Positions 10,529-21,281 of a stretch of DNA of 64,000 nucleotides are shown one piece after another. The stretch is from Malus domestica (taxonomy: Eukaryota; Streptophyta; Magnoliopsida; Rosales; Rosaceae). How positions within the stretch are numbered: position 1 is the first letter of the stretch; the number at the start of each line of letters is the position of its first letter. The stretch is from positions 37,959,001-38,023,000 of the forward strand of contig NC_091671.1 in assembly GCF_042453785.1 (NCBI RefSeq), written 5' to 3'. A program made the translations under genes and the position numbers. Under the pieces are notes generated by a model. That model worked only from the letters and a program-made list of their open reading frames with translations. It was not told the DNA's origin and ran no database searches.

Positions 10529-11191
10529 TGTTGTGTTTGGCTCATATATTTGTGAGTAATTATGAGTCATGTGTTGACAACAATTGAAGACATGATGACT
10601 ACCACAAGCAAAGTTATACTTTATAGACTAGGTATAGACTTTGGTGCATGCTAGGTAGGCTAGGTAATAATTATGTCATGTGAACTTAAGACTTTTTGGT
10701 CTTGGTTGTTGGCATAGTTGCTAGTGTATGCCTATAACTAGATGCAATATTTGTGCATTTAGTAATGCTTAGAAAGTGGGAAGGTAAGCATCATAGAAGC
10801 ATCCAAGGGGGGAGCATCCGGCTCTCCCATGGGAAAGGTTGAACATGGGTTGAGAGAAAATCAAGAGAGTTAGAGTGAAAAGTATTCTAGTGAAAGAACT
10901 CTTGGGGTAGAAAGAACTCTTGGGGTAGAGTGAGGCTCTTGAGAAAATTCTATGAGTGAGTGTGCAAGGGATTCGGGATTGGGTTATGTTGATTTAACTC
11001 ATGTGTACTTGTACTGTTATTCTCATAGTGAAGAGCAATATCTCTCCGGGGACGTAGGCATGTTTTTGCCGAACCTCGTAAATTTCTCAGTGTCTTATTT
11101 CTTGTATTTTATTATGTTCAACTGAGTGTGATTTGGTGAGGTTGTAATCTGAATCTCGTTTCCGCACTAACGAACGGGCCAAGGCACAACA
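10529..11191 (+). repeat. 3' LTR of compact copia element
   Basis: 663 bases. It differs from the 5' LTR mainly by a perfect tandem duplication of an 18-base unit (AAAGAACTCTTGGGGTAG, near 10892-10927), which accounts for nearly all the length difference. Confidence 0.95.
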
Positions 11192-11729
11192 ATGATAATG
11201 GTGGCATTAGTGGTGATGACAGAGACAACGATATTGGCAATGTCAGCAATAGGGTAGCGGAGATGGTCATGGTTAAATGGTGGTTACCACATGGTATGGT
11301 GAAAGTAGAAACAATGATCATCCTTGCATTATGTGGGTGGGGAAGTATATCATTAGAGAGAAATCCATCAAAATCCTTGGACAAGAGGTTGGATTTGCTA
11401 TGACAAATTGACAATAAACATACCATAAAAAGCCTCAAAGTCTATGAAGGTACATGACTTTTTTTTTAAACCCTTTAAAATCAATGAACCTTTGAATACA
11501 TCTAAATTTTAATCTGTAGAGTCATAAAAAGTCATAATTGAATGCCAAGAGATTTTTAGACCTTTTAGAACTCAAAAAAAGTCTTTATTCAATATAGGCT
11601 GACTTTTATTGACTCTACCTGAATTTGAGAGTCAAGCAAAAGTCCAACTGCATATACAATACATCTTTTTTATATTTGCATGAAAGGTGAATTATCACCA
11701 TCGAACCTAATCCTATCCTTGAGGTAGGG

Positions 11730-11912
11730 AAAAGGATCCTCGCTGGATCCTTTTCCTAAGGATCCTAGGAATCCTGTGATCTCATCCGTTCATCGTACAT
11801 CGTGCGGTCATAAATCATTTTAAAATTTAAAATTAAATATGAATAGTACATAACAAAAATTGATCGCATGATATACAATGAACGGTTGAGATCACGAGAT
11901 CCCTATGTACAT
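11730..11912. repeat. Inverted repeat, MITE-like
   Basis: GTGATCTCATCCGTTCATCGTA near 11776 is matched in inverted form by ATGAACGGTTGAGATCAC near 11877, around an AT-rich spacer. A second small palindrome around GGATCC (11730-11765) precedes it. Confidence 0.6.
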
Positions 11913-11964
11913 GTTGATTATTCAATGTAGTGTATCTTTGTGCAAGAAAGTCCGTAGCGAGTTT

Positions 11965-12156
11965 GATGCCCATTTTATGGTACTAGGTCTAATACCCATT
12001 TTATAGGTATTGTGGGTTTTGATACCGAATGTATAGGTGCCGAGGTGGGTATTGATACTGAATGTATAGGTACTGGGGTGGGTTTTGATACCGAATGTAT
12101 AGGTACTGTTTGTGGAATTTTGATACCAAATGTATAGGTACCGTAGGAGGGTTTTG
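11965..12156 (+). repeat. Tandem repeat, 33-35 bp unit, about 5 copies
   Basis: Units of the form GATACCGAATGTATAGGTAC followed by GGGTGGGTTTT repeat at 33-35 base spacing, with a degenerate first copy. The unit length is not a multiple of three throughout, so this is non-coding. Confidence 0.85.
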
Positions 12157-13355
12157 TCAAAAACATAATAATAATTCTATGATGAACTGCCAATTTAATT
12201 CCTAAATTATCACCTGAGTGAAAATTAGGTCCCTACACTATATATTTTTTCAAAAAAAAGCAATCATTGAATTAAAAAAATTTACCAATTACATCCCTAA
12301 TATTAGATTTGAAGCTACTATATTCAATTTTCCGTCAATTTAAGTCACATTACTTGCATATGATACACATTGGAGGGCAGCTTGGAAATTTTTCATAAAG
12401 AAATAGTGTATGGAGTTAACTTTGGAGGGTAAATTAGAAATTTGATTCACAACCTATATGAAATGGTAAGGGCTTAGAGGCGAGAAAATTACGATATTAC
12501 ACTCTAAAGTGTATCAAGTGACTCAAGTTGACGAAAAATTGGATAAATTAAATAGCTTAGAATATATTAGTAGGAATGAAATTAGCAAGTTTTGATGAAT
12601 TTAGGAACTTATTTTACCAAAATAAAATAATTCAGAGACCTAATTTTTACTAAGGTGATAGTTCAACTATCACCCATAATTCTATGTTTACAATCAACGG
12701 CAAAATAGTCATATAAATCAGAAATAAATGCAAAATTATGGTTAAAATCGAAACAACATAATTGTTGGGTTAAACCAAAAAGTAGCTATGTTGATTGAGC
12801 CTAAATAAAGATATCTTTTTATCTTTTTATACAATATATTTCTACTTAGAGAGAGGAAAGGTGAGAAGTATGACAGTTTACAGATGTAGGAGATCATCGA
12901 AGATATTGGCGGAAAAAATTGATCAATGAAGATTGTGCATGTTAATTTAATGAACAAACAATGAGTCGTATACATATGTAATTAAGTCACCGTTTTATTT
13001 GTCCGTATTTCTCAAATTTAAATCTGGAGTCAAGATTTTGTTGTACTGTTCAAGCTAACTTCCCCAATGAATGAGTTATGGGAAACCATGAATACTGTTT
13101 TTGGTTCTTTTACAAAAGCCAACAGTTCCTTGTAAAACAGGGAACTATTATTATTAATCGTCCATCTGGTAGCTCATCTTGGCAAGAATTATAGATTTAA
13201 ACTCTGTATTTTGCATCTATATAAAGCTCATACGGGAAACAATCGTGTAAGGTTGTCAACAAACCTGTGGAAAGCAATGAAATGAAGTATAGATACGCTG
13301 TTCAGAAGTTGAACTAACAACACCAATACCGTTTGACCTAACCTTCATATTTCTC

Positions 13356-13363
13356 TATAAATA
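13356..13363 (+). promoter_or_regulatory. TATA box of first PELPK gene
   Basis: TATAAATA 108 bases before the first base of the start codon. The same box lies at the same relative place in the second tandem copy, which supports its use. Confidence 0.7.
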
Positions 13364-13470
13364 ATGGTTTAAATTTTCATGAAAAAACACAACTTTTACC
13401 TTTGCATGCAACAACTGCAGACTTCATTCCTCCTATACATTCGTTACCATTAATTTAGCTAGCTCCAAAT

Positions 13471-14154
13471 ATGGTGGTCGATCATGGCTTCCGCCCGGCC
13501 TTCGTATTACCACTAGTTCTGGTCTTTACCTTCTCACCTATGAGCTCCAAAACAATGATTGCGGGGGCTCGCTGCCTTCTGGAGACTTCCTTGCCTCATG
13601 TGCCCGAGCTTCCGAAGCCTGAGCTGCCACCACTTCCCAATTTCCCAACGTTGCCAAAGCCTGAGCTGCCGCCGTTGCCTAAACCCGAATTGCCAAAGTT
13701 TCCAAATCCTGAGTTGCCACATGAGCTTCCAAAGCCTGAGCTGCCACAGTTGCCGAAACCTGAATTGCCAAAGTTTTCAAAGCCTGAGCTGCCGCATGAG
13801 CTTCCAAAGCCTGAGTTGCCGCCATTGCCTAAATCCGAATTGCCAAAGTTTCCGAAGCCTGAGTTGCCACCACTCTCTAAAGCCGAAAATGTACCAAAGC
13901 TTGAAGGCCTGAAATTGGCTGAAGTGCCCCATGTTCCAACCTTGCCTGCGGTGCCTCAACTTCCCAAGCCTGAATTGCCACCACTTCCCGAGTTCCCAAC
14001 GTTTCCAAAGCCTGAGCTGCCACCATTGCCTAAGCCTGAATTGCCAAAGTTGCCTGCAATACCAACTCTTCCCCATCTTCCAACTGAGCTACCAAAGCCC
14101 ACATTTCCCTCCATCCCTTCACTCACCCCACCTCACAAAACAACCCTTCCCTGA
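13471..14154 (+). CDS. PELPK1: PELPK-type secreted proline-rich protein, copy 1
   Basis: Single-exon frame of 227 residues. Residues 1-32 form a signal peptide (hydrophobic FVLPLVLVFTF, then AGA), so the product is secreted to the cell wall. From residue 45 the protein is built of PELPKLP/PELPPLP pentamer-like repeats rich in Pro, Glu, Leu and Lys. This is the composition of Arabidopsis PELPK1, a wall protein linked to germination and growth. A short non-repeat insert (KAENVPKLEGLKLAEVPHVP) splits the repeat region, and the same insert is in the second copy. The start is the first ATG after a TATA box. Tandem paralogue at 17469. The family match is strong; the exact role is inferred. Confidence 0.9.
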   Translation: MVVDHGFRPAFVLPLVLVFTFSPMSSKTMIAGARCLLETSLPHVPELPKPELPPLPNFPTLPKPELPPLPKPELPKFPNPELPHELPKPELPQLPKPELPKFSKPELPHELPKPELPPLPKSELPKFPKPELPPLSKAENVPKLEGLKLAEVPHVPTLPAVPQLPKPELPPLPEFPTFPKPELPPLPKPELPKLPAIPTLPHLPTELPKPTFPSIPSLTPPHKTTLP

Positions 14155-14229
14155 ATCATATATATGGGGGTTGATTAATTTATTTTCCTCACTACTCATC
14201 TATATATCTCAGCTGGTTTTATGACATCC

Positions 14230-17000
14230 ATCCTTACAGATGGATTATACTACTTATGTATCTTTGTAATCATTAAGTTCTCTTGAGTTTCTTTCTGATC
14301 ATGTACTTACTCATATCATTTGATGAGTATTATTTTATTGTTATTCTTATTTGAGTTTGTTATTCTTCAATATCATCTGGTAAAATCTAGATGCAGAAAA
14401 CTTAGCCTTATATTTATTTCAAAACAAAAATCTTGTTGTTAATTACAACTTAATTGGTACATATATATTCACCAAAGCATCACAAAACAGAAGCAGTACA
14501 AAACGAACTCACTATTTTGAAAGGGGCCTGGCCTTTTTGTTTTTATTTTTTACAAGTAAAACGAAATGAATCCAAGATTCAACCTTTCATAATGGTGACG
14601 AACATGACATCCTCATAGAACACACTATTTCAGCGAGCGCTATAAAACTATTCATCCCCTTTCATATAGGTTTTCTGTAATGGAAAATGCAAGCTAGGGA
14701 ACGGTAAGACTCGTAAATAATAAATACATAAATAAAATACTTATGTGACTCAATAAGCGGTAAGACCACTTCAAATTACTCATAGCAATTTTCTAAAAGA
14801 CCATGGAAAAGATTCCGTGAAAATTCAACGGTCACATTTTTTAAAAAAAAAATGTTAGCTAATGCTCACGGTTTTTATTTACTTTTTAGCCATCATAAAA
14901 CTTTTTTTTTTTGTAATTTTTGTTGCATTATATGCTTCTTCAAGTGTACGTAAGACTTGAATGAAACTTTTTTAATCTTTCAAAAAATAGGAACAATTGG
15001 TGATAAGCCACGCTACTTCTATTAGTTTTTCTATTTTCAGCTTCTATATGCCATAAAGGTACGTATGTGACTAAATAAATAGTAAAGCCACTTCTAATTT
15101 ATTAATTATAACATTTTCCTTAATGCTCACAATTTTTTGCGAAAAACCCAACACTGAAAATGTGAGCTAACATTTAGTACTACTGTTCAGTAGTATTCCT
15201 CTTTACTTGTAAGTGAGAGGTCTTAGGTTCGATTCTCGCCTAAGACGAATTTAAACCACTTTATTCGGAAAAAAAAAATGTGAGCCAGCACAATTAGTGT
15301 TGCGAATTTCTACAAAAGATCATCATAGACCTATTTTTGTGTCCTTTTCAAAACATGGTAAACTTCTTAATGTTCTGACGCAGCAGAAAAAATACAATAG
15401 AAGGATTGACAAGCGTCAAATCCAATTACATAAACTGAAGTTCATCAATGTTCCAGAGTTCACCAAAAAATAAAAAAAAATCTCTAAAGTTGAATTGATA
15501 ATAACGTGAGTAATTTGAATTACAACTTCAAGACAAGTCTTTATATAGACATCAAACCCTAATTCTAGTAGTTCATGGAAATCTAATGAATAAAGGAAAC
15601 ATAAAAGAAAATTGTAATTAACTAGAGAAAAGGAAACGTAATTCATGTGGGACAAGTAAAGATAAAATTACCCAAAACTTTTCCACTGATCTCTTTTCGC
15701 TAACTTTAGCCAATTTAATAGACCGCTATTTGGTCCTACACCATGTTCATGTAAAACTTTTTTTTCAAGGATCATGTAAAACATTTAGCAGAAGGGTGTT
15801 GCAACCTACAAAATAAATATTGCAACTTGCGAAAACTCAATATATATATATATAAAGGGAGTATCTATCGTACCGTATCAAAATTAAGGTCTCAATGTCA
15901 TTTAAGATATATCATGATGGTTCAAAATTACACTCTAAGGTCAATTACATAAATATGATAACGTTCAAGATAATAACAAAGAATTACATGATTATAGTAG
16001 GCTTACTTTTAGCTATGCCCCTTGGAATTCGATTCTAATCTCACTTTGCTCTTTGTAAATAAAAAATCGCCACCTTACTTCCTGAAACTCAAAATTCGCT
16101 CCACTTTACCCTCTGGTTTGCCACTTGAAACTCAAAATTCGTCTCTATAATAATTTTGCATAGGTCAATCAAGAAGAAGATGTCATTGGTGACGGTGAGG
16201 AGCACCATATCTCAATGACTATGACATCATGATTAACACTATTCCTTCTAGAGCCATCAACGACCTCCACGAGATCGTGACGCTGATGGTGGTGACAGGG
16301 TTCGAGAAGGAGTGGTCGCACATCAACTGTCGGAAACTTTCTAGAAGAAAGCTTTGTCGAGGTTAGGGTGCAGAAGTTGAACTTGAGCATCGATGAGGTT
16401 TAAAAGACACCATGAAAGGAGCTCGAAATGTTACAATGTACCTCAAAGTCTCATTAACCTATTTATAAGTTTGGTATTGCTGTGTTTTTTTAATAAGTTG
16501 CTTATGCTATACTTTAAGAATAATCAGCTGCAAAATAAAGTAGTTGAGTGTTTGATACTATTTTTTAAAGTGTTGGGGGTATGAAAAGTAGTGTCTAAAA
16601 AAATAAATAATGTCATTGTTTAAAATTAATGAACTTACTACAGGAATTAAAAATATTCTAAAGGTTCAACTTTGCTTTTTATTAAAACAGTTTTAAAAAA
16701 TAACCGACATGCTGCTTTTAAAAGTTGCTGTCTGGAGGTCATTGCTTTTAAAATAAACAGTATATTTTATTTTTACCAAACACTTTTTTACTGCTTAACT
16801 TTAAATAAAGCAGTTTTTGGTGAAAAAAAAAAAAGGTAATACCAAACTAGGCCTAAATTCAATTGCATATTGTTACCATCATTAATTTTTTATTAATTTT
16901 ATGAAAACTTACCCTTTTTATTACGTTACCCAAACATTCCAACCATCAACATTTTCTCGTTAACAAGTCTTGAATACTTGTTAAATCTAAAATAGTGAAT
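14230..17000. other. Spacer between PELPK copies; AT-rich, one SINE, no gene
   Basis: Only short frames without conserved motifs. It contains a tRNA-derived SINE fragment (15183-15278). I find no coding sequence with recognisable domains. Confidence 0.6.
15183..15278 (+). mobile_element. SINE fragment (tRNA-derived)
   Basis: It contains a pol III B box GGTTCGATTCT at 15226-15236, preceded by TACTTGTAAGTGAGAGGTCT, and ends in a short A run. The same segment appears in the fuller SINE at 54303-54474. Confidence 0.7.
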
Positions 17001-17345
17001 GTGCTATATTGTTCCCGTACGGAAGTTTTGAAGTCTTTTAACTTTCTTCTTCTTTTTATTGGTAAACAAGTCTTGAGTGCAACCAGTAGATTAACTAACA
17101 CAAAAGAGCCGGAATAGAAAACGTATGTCCTCTTCGCAAGATTAATAGATTTGCACTCAATATTTTATACATATAAAATGCTTGTATGGGAAACAATCTT
17201 ATACAGTTGTCAACATACTTGTGGAAAGCAAAGAAATGAAGCATAGTTATGCAGTTCAGAAGTTGAACTAACAACACCAACGTCCATTGACCTAACCTTT
17301 GAGAGCTCCATGTTTTTCAAGGCTACCCAACTCTTTATACATCTC

Positions 17346-17353
17346 TATAAATA
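17346..17353 (+). promoter_or_regulatory. TATA box of second PELPK gene
   Basis: TATAAATA 116 bases before the first base of the start codon. The surrounding 250 bases are clearly homologous to the region before the first copy. Confidence 0.7.
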
Positions 17354-17468
17354 CTGGCTTAGATTTTCATGCTAAAACACAACTTGTACCTTTGCAATTG
17401 CATGCAACAACTGCAAACTGCAATTCTCCTAGATAACTCGTTCCTTTTTAATTTAGCTAGTTTCAAAT

Positions 17469-18041
17469 ATGGTGGTCGATCATGGCCTCCGCCCGGCTTC
17501 CGTCTTACCACTGCTTCTGCTCTTTACTTTCTCACTTATGAGCTCCGAAAAAATGGTTGTGGGGGCTCGCTTTCTTCTGGAGACTTCCTTGCCTCAAGTG
17601 CCGGAGCTTCCGAAGCCTGAGCTGCCACCACTTCCCAATTTCCCGTCGCTGCCAAAGCCTGAGCTGCCGCCATTGCCTAAACCCGAATTGCCAAAGTTTC
17701 CAAAGGCTGAGCTGCCACATGAGCTTCCAAAGCCTGAGCTGCCTCGGCTACCTAAAGCCGAAAATGCCCCAAAGTCTGAAGGCTCCAAGTTGGCTGAAGT
17801 ACCCCATGTTCCAACCTTGCCCGAGGTGCCTCAGCTTCCAAAGCCTGAATTGTCACCACTTCCCAATTTCCCGACTTTTCCGAAGCCTGAGCTGCCACCA
17901 TTGCCTAAGCCTGAATTGCCAACTCTCCCCCATCTTCCAGCTGAGCTACCAATGCCTACACTGCCTTCCATCCCAACCCTCCCCAAGGGCACACCCATCC
18001 CTTCACTCGCCCCACCTGAACACAAATCCACCCTTCCCTGA
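17469..18041 (+). CDS. PELPK-type secreted proline-rich protein, copy 2
   Basis: Single-exon frame of 190 residues, closely similar to the gene at 13471: same start (MVVDHG.RPA), signal peptide, ARFLLETSLP and the KAENAPKSEG insert. It is 37 residues shorter because several PELPK units in the first repeat block are missing, which is the usual result of slippage or unequal exchange. The C-terminus (APPEHKSTLP) differs slightly. Promoter and 3' flank are also duplicated, so the duplicated unit is about 1.2 kb, offset by about 4.0 kb. Expected location is the cell wall; both copies have open frames and probably function. Confidence 0.9.
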   Translation: MVVDHGLRPASVLPLLLLFTFSLMSSEKMVVGARFLLETSLPQVPELPKPELPPLPNFPSLPKPELPPLPKPELPKFPKAELPHELPKPELPRLPKAENAPKSEGSKLAEVPHVPTLPEVPQLPKPELSPLPNFPTFPKPELPPLPKPELPTLPHLPAELPMPTLPSIPTLPKGTPIPSLAPPEHKSTLP

Positions 18042-18199
18042 ATCTTACATTGGGAGGTTAATTGACTTGTCTCGTAATTTATTTATCTATATCTCAGCTG
18101 GTTATATATTACGTCCATCCGTACAGATGGATTATACTTGTGTATCTTTCTAATCTTTATATATGGTATCTTGAGTTTCTTTCTGATAATGTACGTGAC

Positions 18200-21100
18200 T
18201 ACTGATATTATTTGAAGAGTATATGTATGTTAATGTTATTCTTATATGAGCTTCTTGTTCTTCTGTGATCTCCTGCATGCGTTTGGTGCTTGTGTGCCGA
18301 ACAGTACTCGAACCCAAAAATTTTTAAGAGAGCAAAAAGACATGTAAAACTTGTAAAAAAGATTGTAGCATACCTTTCGGGATTTCTCCAAACGACGTTT
18401 TGGTCGTTCATTCCTAAAACAAAAATGTATCAATGCAAATTTGTATCAATTCGTCAATAAACGGGAGGACGATTGAGCTGGATTTTTTGAAGGCTTGGAG
18501 GGAACGAGTGAGTCGTGACTGTTTGGACTGAAAATGAGCATCGGGCCTAGTCAGGATCCAATTCTTTGAAATACGGTTGCTTACTGGGTATTTAATGACT
18601 TTTGACGTGGCATATTTGGGTGGAAATGTGACCAATTAATCGGAAAGGGATCCTCTCCTAGTCCTAGGAATCTACAAATCCGGACTATTGAAATTTGATT
18701 CAAATGACAAAGTTATTATAATTTTTAAAGTTGGCTCTTGTTTGTAGCTGTTTGATCAAATTTTAAGAGCCCGGATTGATGAATCCCTAGGATTAACAGG
18801 AAGGGATCCGGAGAGGATCCCTTTCCCAAGTAATCAACCAACAAAACTACTTGTTACAAATAACATTTTGTTGTTGCATCGAAACATATAAATGTTCACT
18901 ATTCTAACTAACATTGAACTTGGTAAAATGAAATGGTTGAATAATTGAAAAATGAGATTATCACCGACGTTCACATTGAAGGACGGATTTTGCAGTCGAT
19001 TTTTATAGAAAAGATTTTCAATGGCAAAGTCATAGATACAAGAGGATTGAAACTCAAGTATCCAAGTGGGAAACTTATGTCCTTTGCCAAAGTCACACCA
19101 ACCACTTAGACCTGAACTGAGAACTTACTTTGGAAGAAATGAACAGTTTCTATAAAAGGCAGGAGACGCATTGAAGAAAATGTCGCTCAACTCAACATAC
19201 AAAAAGACTTCTAAGAGCTCTACAACCTCGTTGCTAATTTTCTCTTTGCAGTTCAAACATTCCTTTATAATTATAACTCTGCTACTTTCCCTTGTAGTAC
19301 TGGTTTCCTATATTAGAGTCTTTTCTCAGAACATTGCCAGTAATTGTAAAAACTTGCCTAGAAGGCATTTCAACTTGCCCGAATATATTTAAACTTTGCC
19401 TGATTGCTTGTATTTATTATTTACTTTCGACATATGGTCCTTTCATGTTATTTACTATCCTTTTAACTAACATTCCACCATAAGTATTTGCAAACATTTT
19501 TCTTGCAGTTCTCACTTTATTTTACTTTGCTTTGCTTTCTGTCTTTACTTTTCTTACAAGGATTGCAAATTGATTTGAATCATCAACGATCAGTTTGTGT
19601 TCATTGTTTTGGCATTCAATACAAGAGAAATATAAAGTCCTTGTCTTCAAAGCATATAAAAGAACTTAAATATGGACTTAACCCCTCCATAAGAAAATCC
19701 TTTGATAAGAAGGCTAGTTTACTTGTGTCACAAGCAAACGACATATAAGACATCTAAAATTAAACAATCTGTTGGTCTTAGCCAGCAGTGGCACACCTGA
19801 AAACAACTAATTTTGTAAGAGAGTCTAGGAGCCTACTCAAGGCTTTGCTAGGGCACCTTCAAATCGACAAGAGTTCATCACTCACGCAGGGGAGAGTTGT
19901 GTGCGGATCTCACATCCAACAGTGACTATCATGTGGAATGAACGAGAGCACAATAAGAAATAAAAATTTCATTATTGAGTGTCTAGAGATAAAAGTTGGG
20001 CGTAGAAGGTCCCCTAGTTATTTGGTCATATATGAAAACACATGTAATAGTTGAAATTTGAAAACACAAACATACCTAAAAAGGAAAAACAATGTGTAAT
20101 ACACAAAAAAGCAAAAATATTGCTCCCTACGAACAATGATCCTTTGTCTTCGTATAACAGTAGATCTATAGCCAATATGCCTTGTGGCAACAAACACAAG
20201 CAAATTAGTATTTTTTTGCCGTCCTCTTCACAACCAAGCATCCGAAACCAAACAGTCGAGCGTCGCTCAACTACCAAAGAAAAATGGTCATCATTTCAAA
20301 CTTCATCTAAAGCTTTTACATTAACGATACACTATGCAGGAATTCATTTATTCGCGAAAATATAATATATCTGTGGAACTACAAAAATTTAAGTTAAAAG
20401 GCTTAAGCTTACAGTAAGCATCGACATATATGTACACACATACGCGTAGTGTCTTGTTAAGAAAGAGATACGACAGTTATCACAAGCAGCTCGTACTTAT
20501 TTAACTGCATTGCCCTGCTTCATATGGAAAATGAGTCATTCGCCCAATCCACAACCCAAGTTTTTCGTTGACGTAAATGTGGACACGCAACCACTTGTGT
20601 TATTTTCAAGAGATAAATCCAACCAATTATCCAGTCCAAAAATCCAAAAAGGAAAATGATGAGGAGGGTTATAATGAATCGATATGAACATGACAGAAAG
20701 CACACTCCAGAACATTATGCACACAAGTCGGTCTAAGTACCATTTGCCCAGAACCACATAAGTAAGAACAAGAGATATATTTGAAACAAAAACGTAAAGG
20801 ATGTAATGTATCAACATTAAGCAACCGCAGATGTCAATAGAACTTGGAATACATTAGCACTTGTTGAAAAACTAATACCTTGTATCAATGAGCCCCCCTC
20901 GTATCAATGAGCCCCCCTCTTCATCATAATTTCTTACGAAAATTACTGGATAACCATTTCTTACCAAAATTTACAATCTTCCTCAAGAGAACAAGTAAAA
21001 GAAAATAGATGAAGACAGATGATTAACAACCCTGTACATTAATAAAATGTAATACTACTAGCCTAAAGATTAATGCCTACTGTGCCTATATAACAAAGCA

Positions 21101-21240
21101 AAACCATTTGACACCGTAGAGCCAACACCAAGGGGTAGAAAAACAGTATTTACTTTCTTTGAAACGCAAATTCATTAGAGTACAAAGACTGAATGTTATT
21201 ACGTAATATGCAAGTACGATACCTCCAGTAATTAGAAATC
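18200..21240. other. Intergenic, one MITE, no confident gene
   Basis: Frames here are short (the longest are about 100 codons) and show no family signature. One 73-codon frame at 19171-19392 has a hydrophobic stretch and could encode a small membrane peptide, but nothing else supports it. A 19-base direct repeat (GTATCAATGAGCCCCCCTC) is found twice near 20882-20920. Confidence 0.55.
18641..18828. mobile_element. MITE family A, copy 1
   Basis: The ends GGAAAGGGATCCTCTCC and GGAGAGGATCCCTTTCC are perfect inverted copies. The interior has GGACTATTGAAATTTGAT and, inverted, GATCAAATTTTAAGAGCCCGG. Two further copies of this family are at 29352 and about 46306. Confidence 0.85.
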
Positions 21241-21281
21241 ACCTCTTTCGAGTAGCCCAGAATTCTCCTCTGATGTCTGCC

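Larger units (their letters stand above)
8953..11191 (+). mobile_element. Compact copia-type LTR element (2239 bp), complete with target duplication
   Basis: Two LTRs (8953-9598 and 10529-11191) begin TGTTGTG and end CACAACA. A primer-binding site TGGTATCAGAGC (tRNA-Met type) sits at 9601-9612. A purine-rich tract lies just before the second LTR. ATGAT at 8948-8952 and 11192-11196 is the 5-bp target duplication. The interior is only about 930 bases and keeps a gag remnant but no pol, so the element must have been mobilised in trans. The LTRs differ by about five transitions, one single-base indel and one 18-bp duplication (my count by eye), so the insertion is young. Confidence 0.95.
11192..13345. 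other. Intergenic, no gene recognised; small repeats
   Basis: AT-rich DNA with only short spurious frames. It holds an inverted repeat (11772-11910) and a tandem array (11965-12156), listed separately. I see no conserved protein segment on either strand. Confidence 0.6.

Noticed and set aside
8953-11191. Two independent host transcription units with shared promoters
   Set aside because: The shared 650-bp blocks have TG/CA ends, a primer site and a target duplication, so they are LTRs.
13534-14076. Long antisense frames rich in Trp, Arg and Gln opposite the PELPK gene
   Set aside because: They are shadows of the periodic proline-rich coding sequence, with no signal peptide, TATA or conserved domain.
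19171-19392. Small membrane protein gene (73 codons)
   Set aside because: One hydrophobic stretch only; no promoter, no homology I can recall, and AT-rich context makes chance likely.
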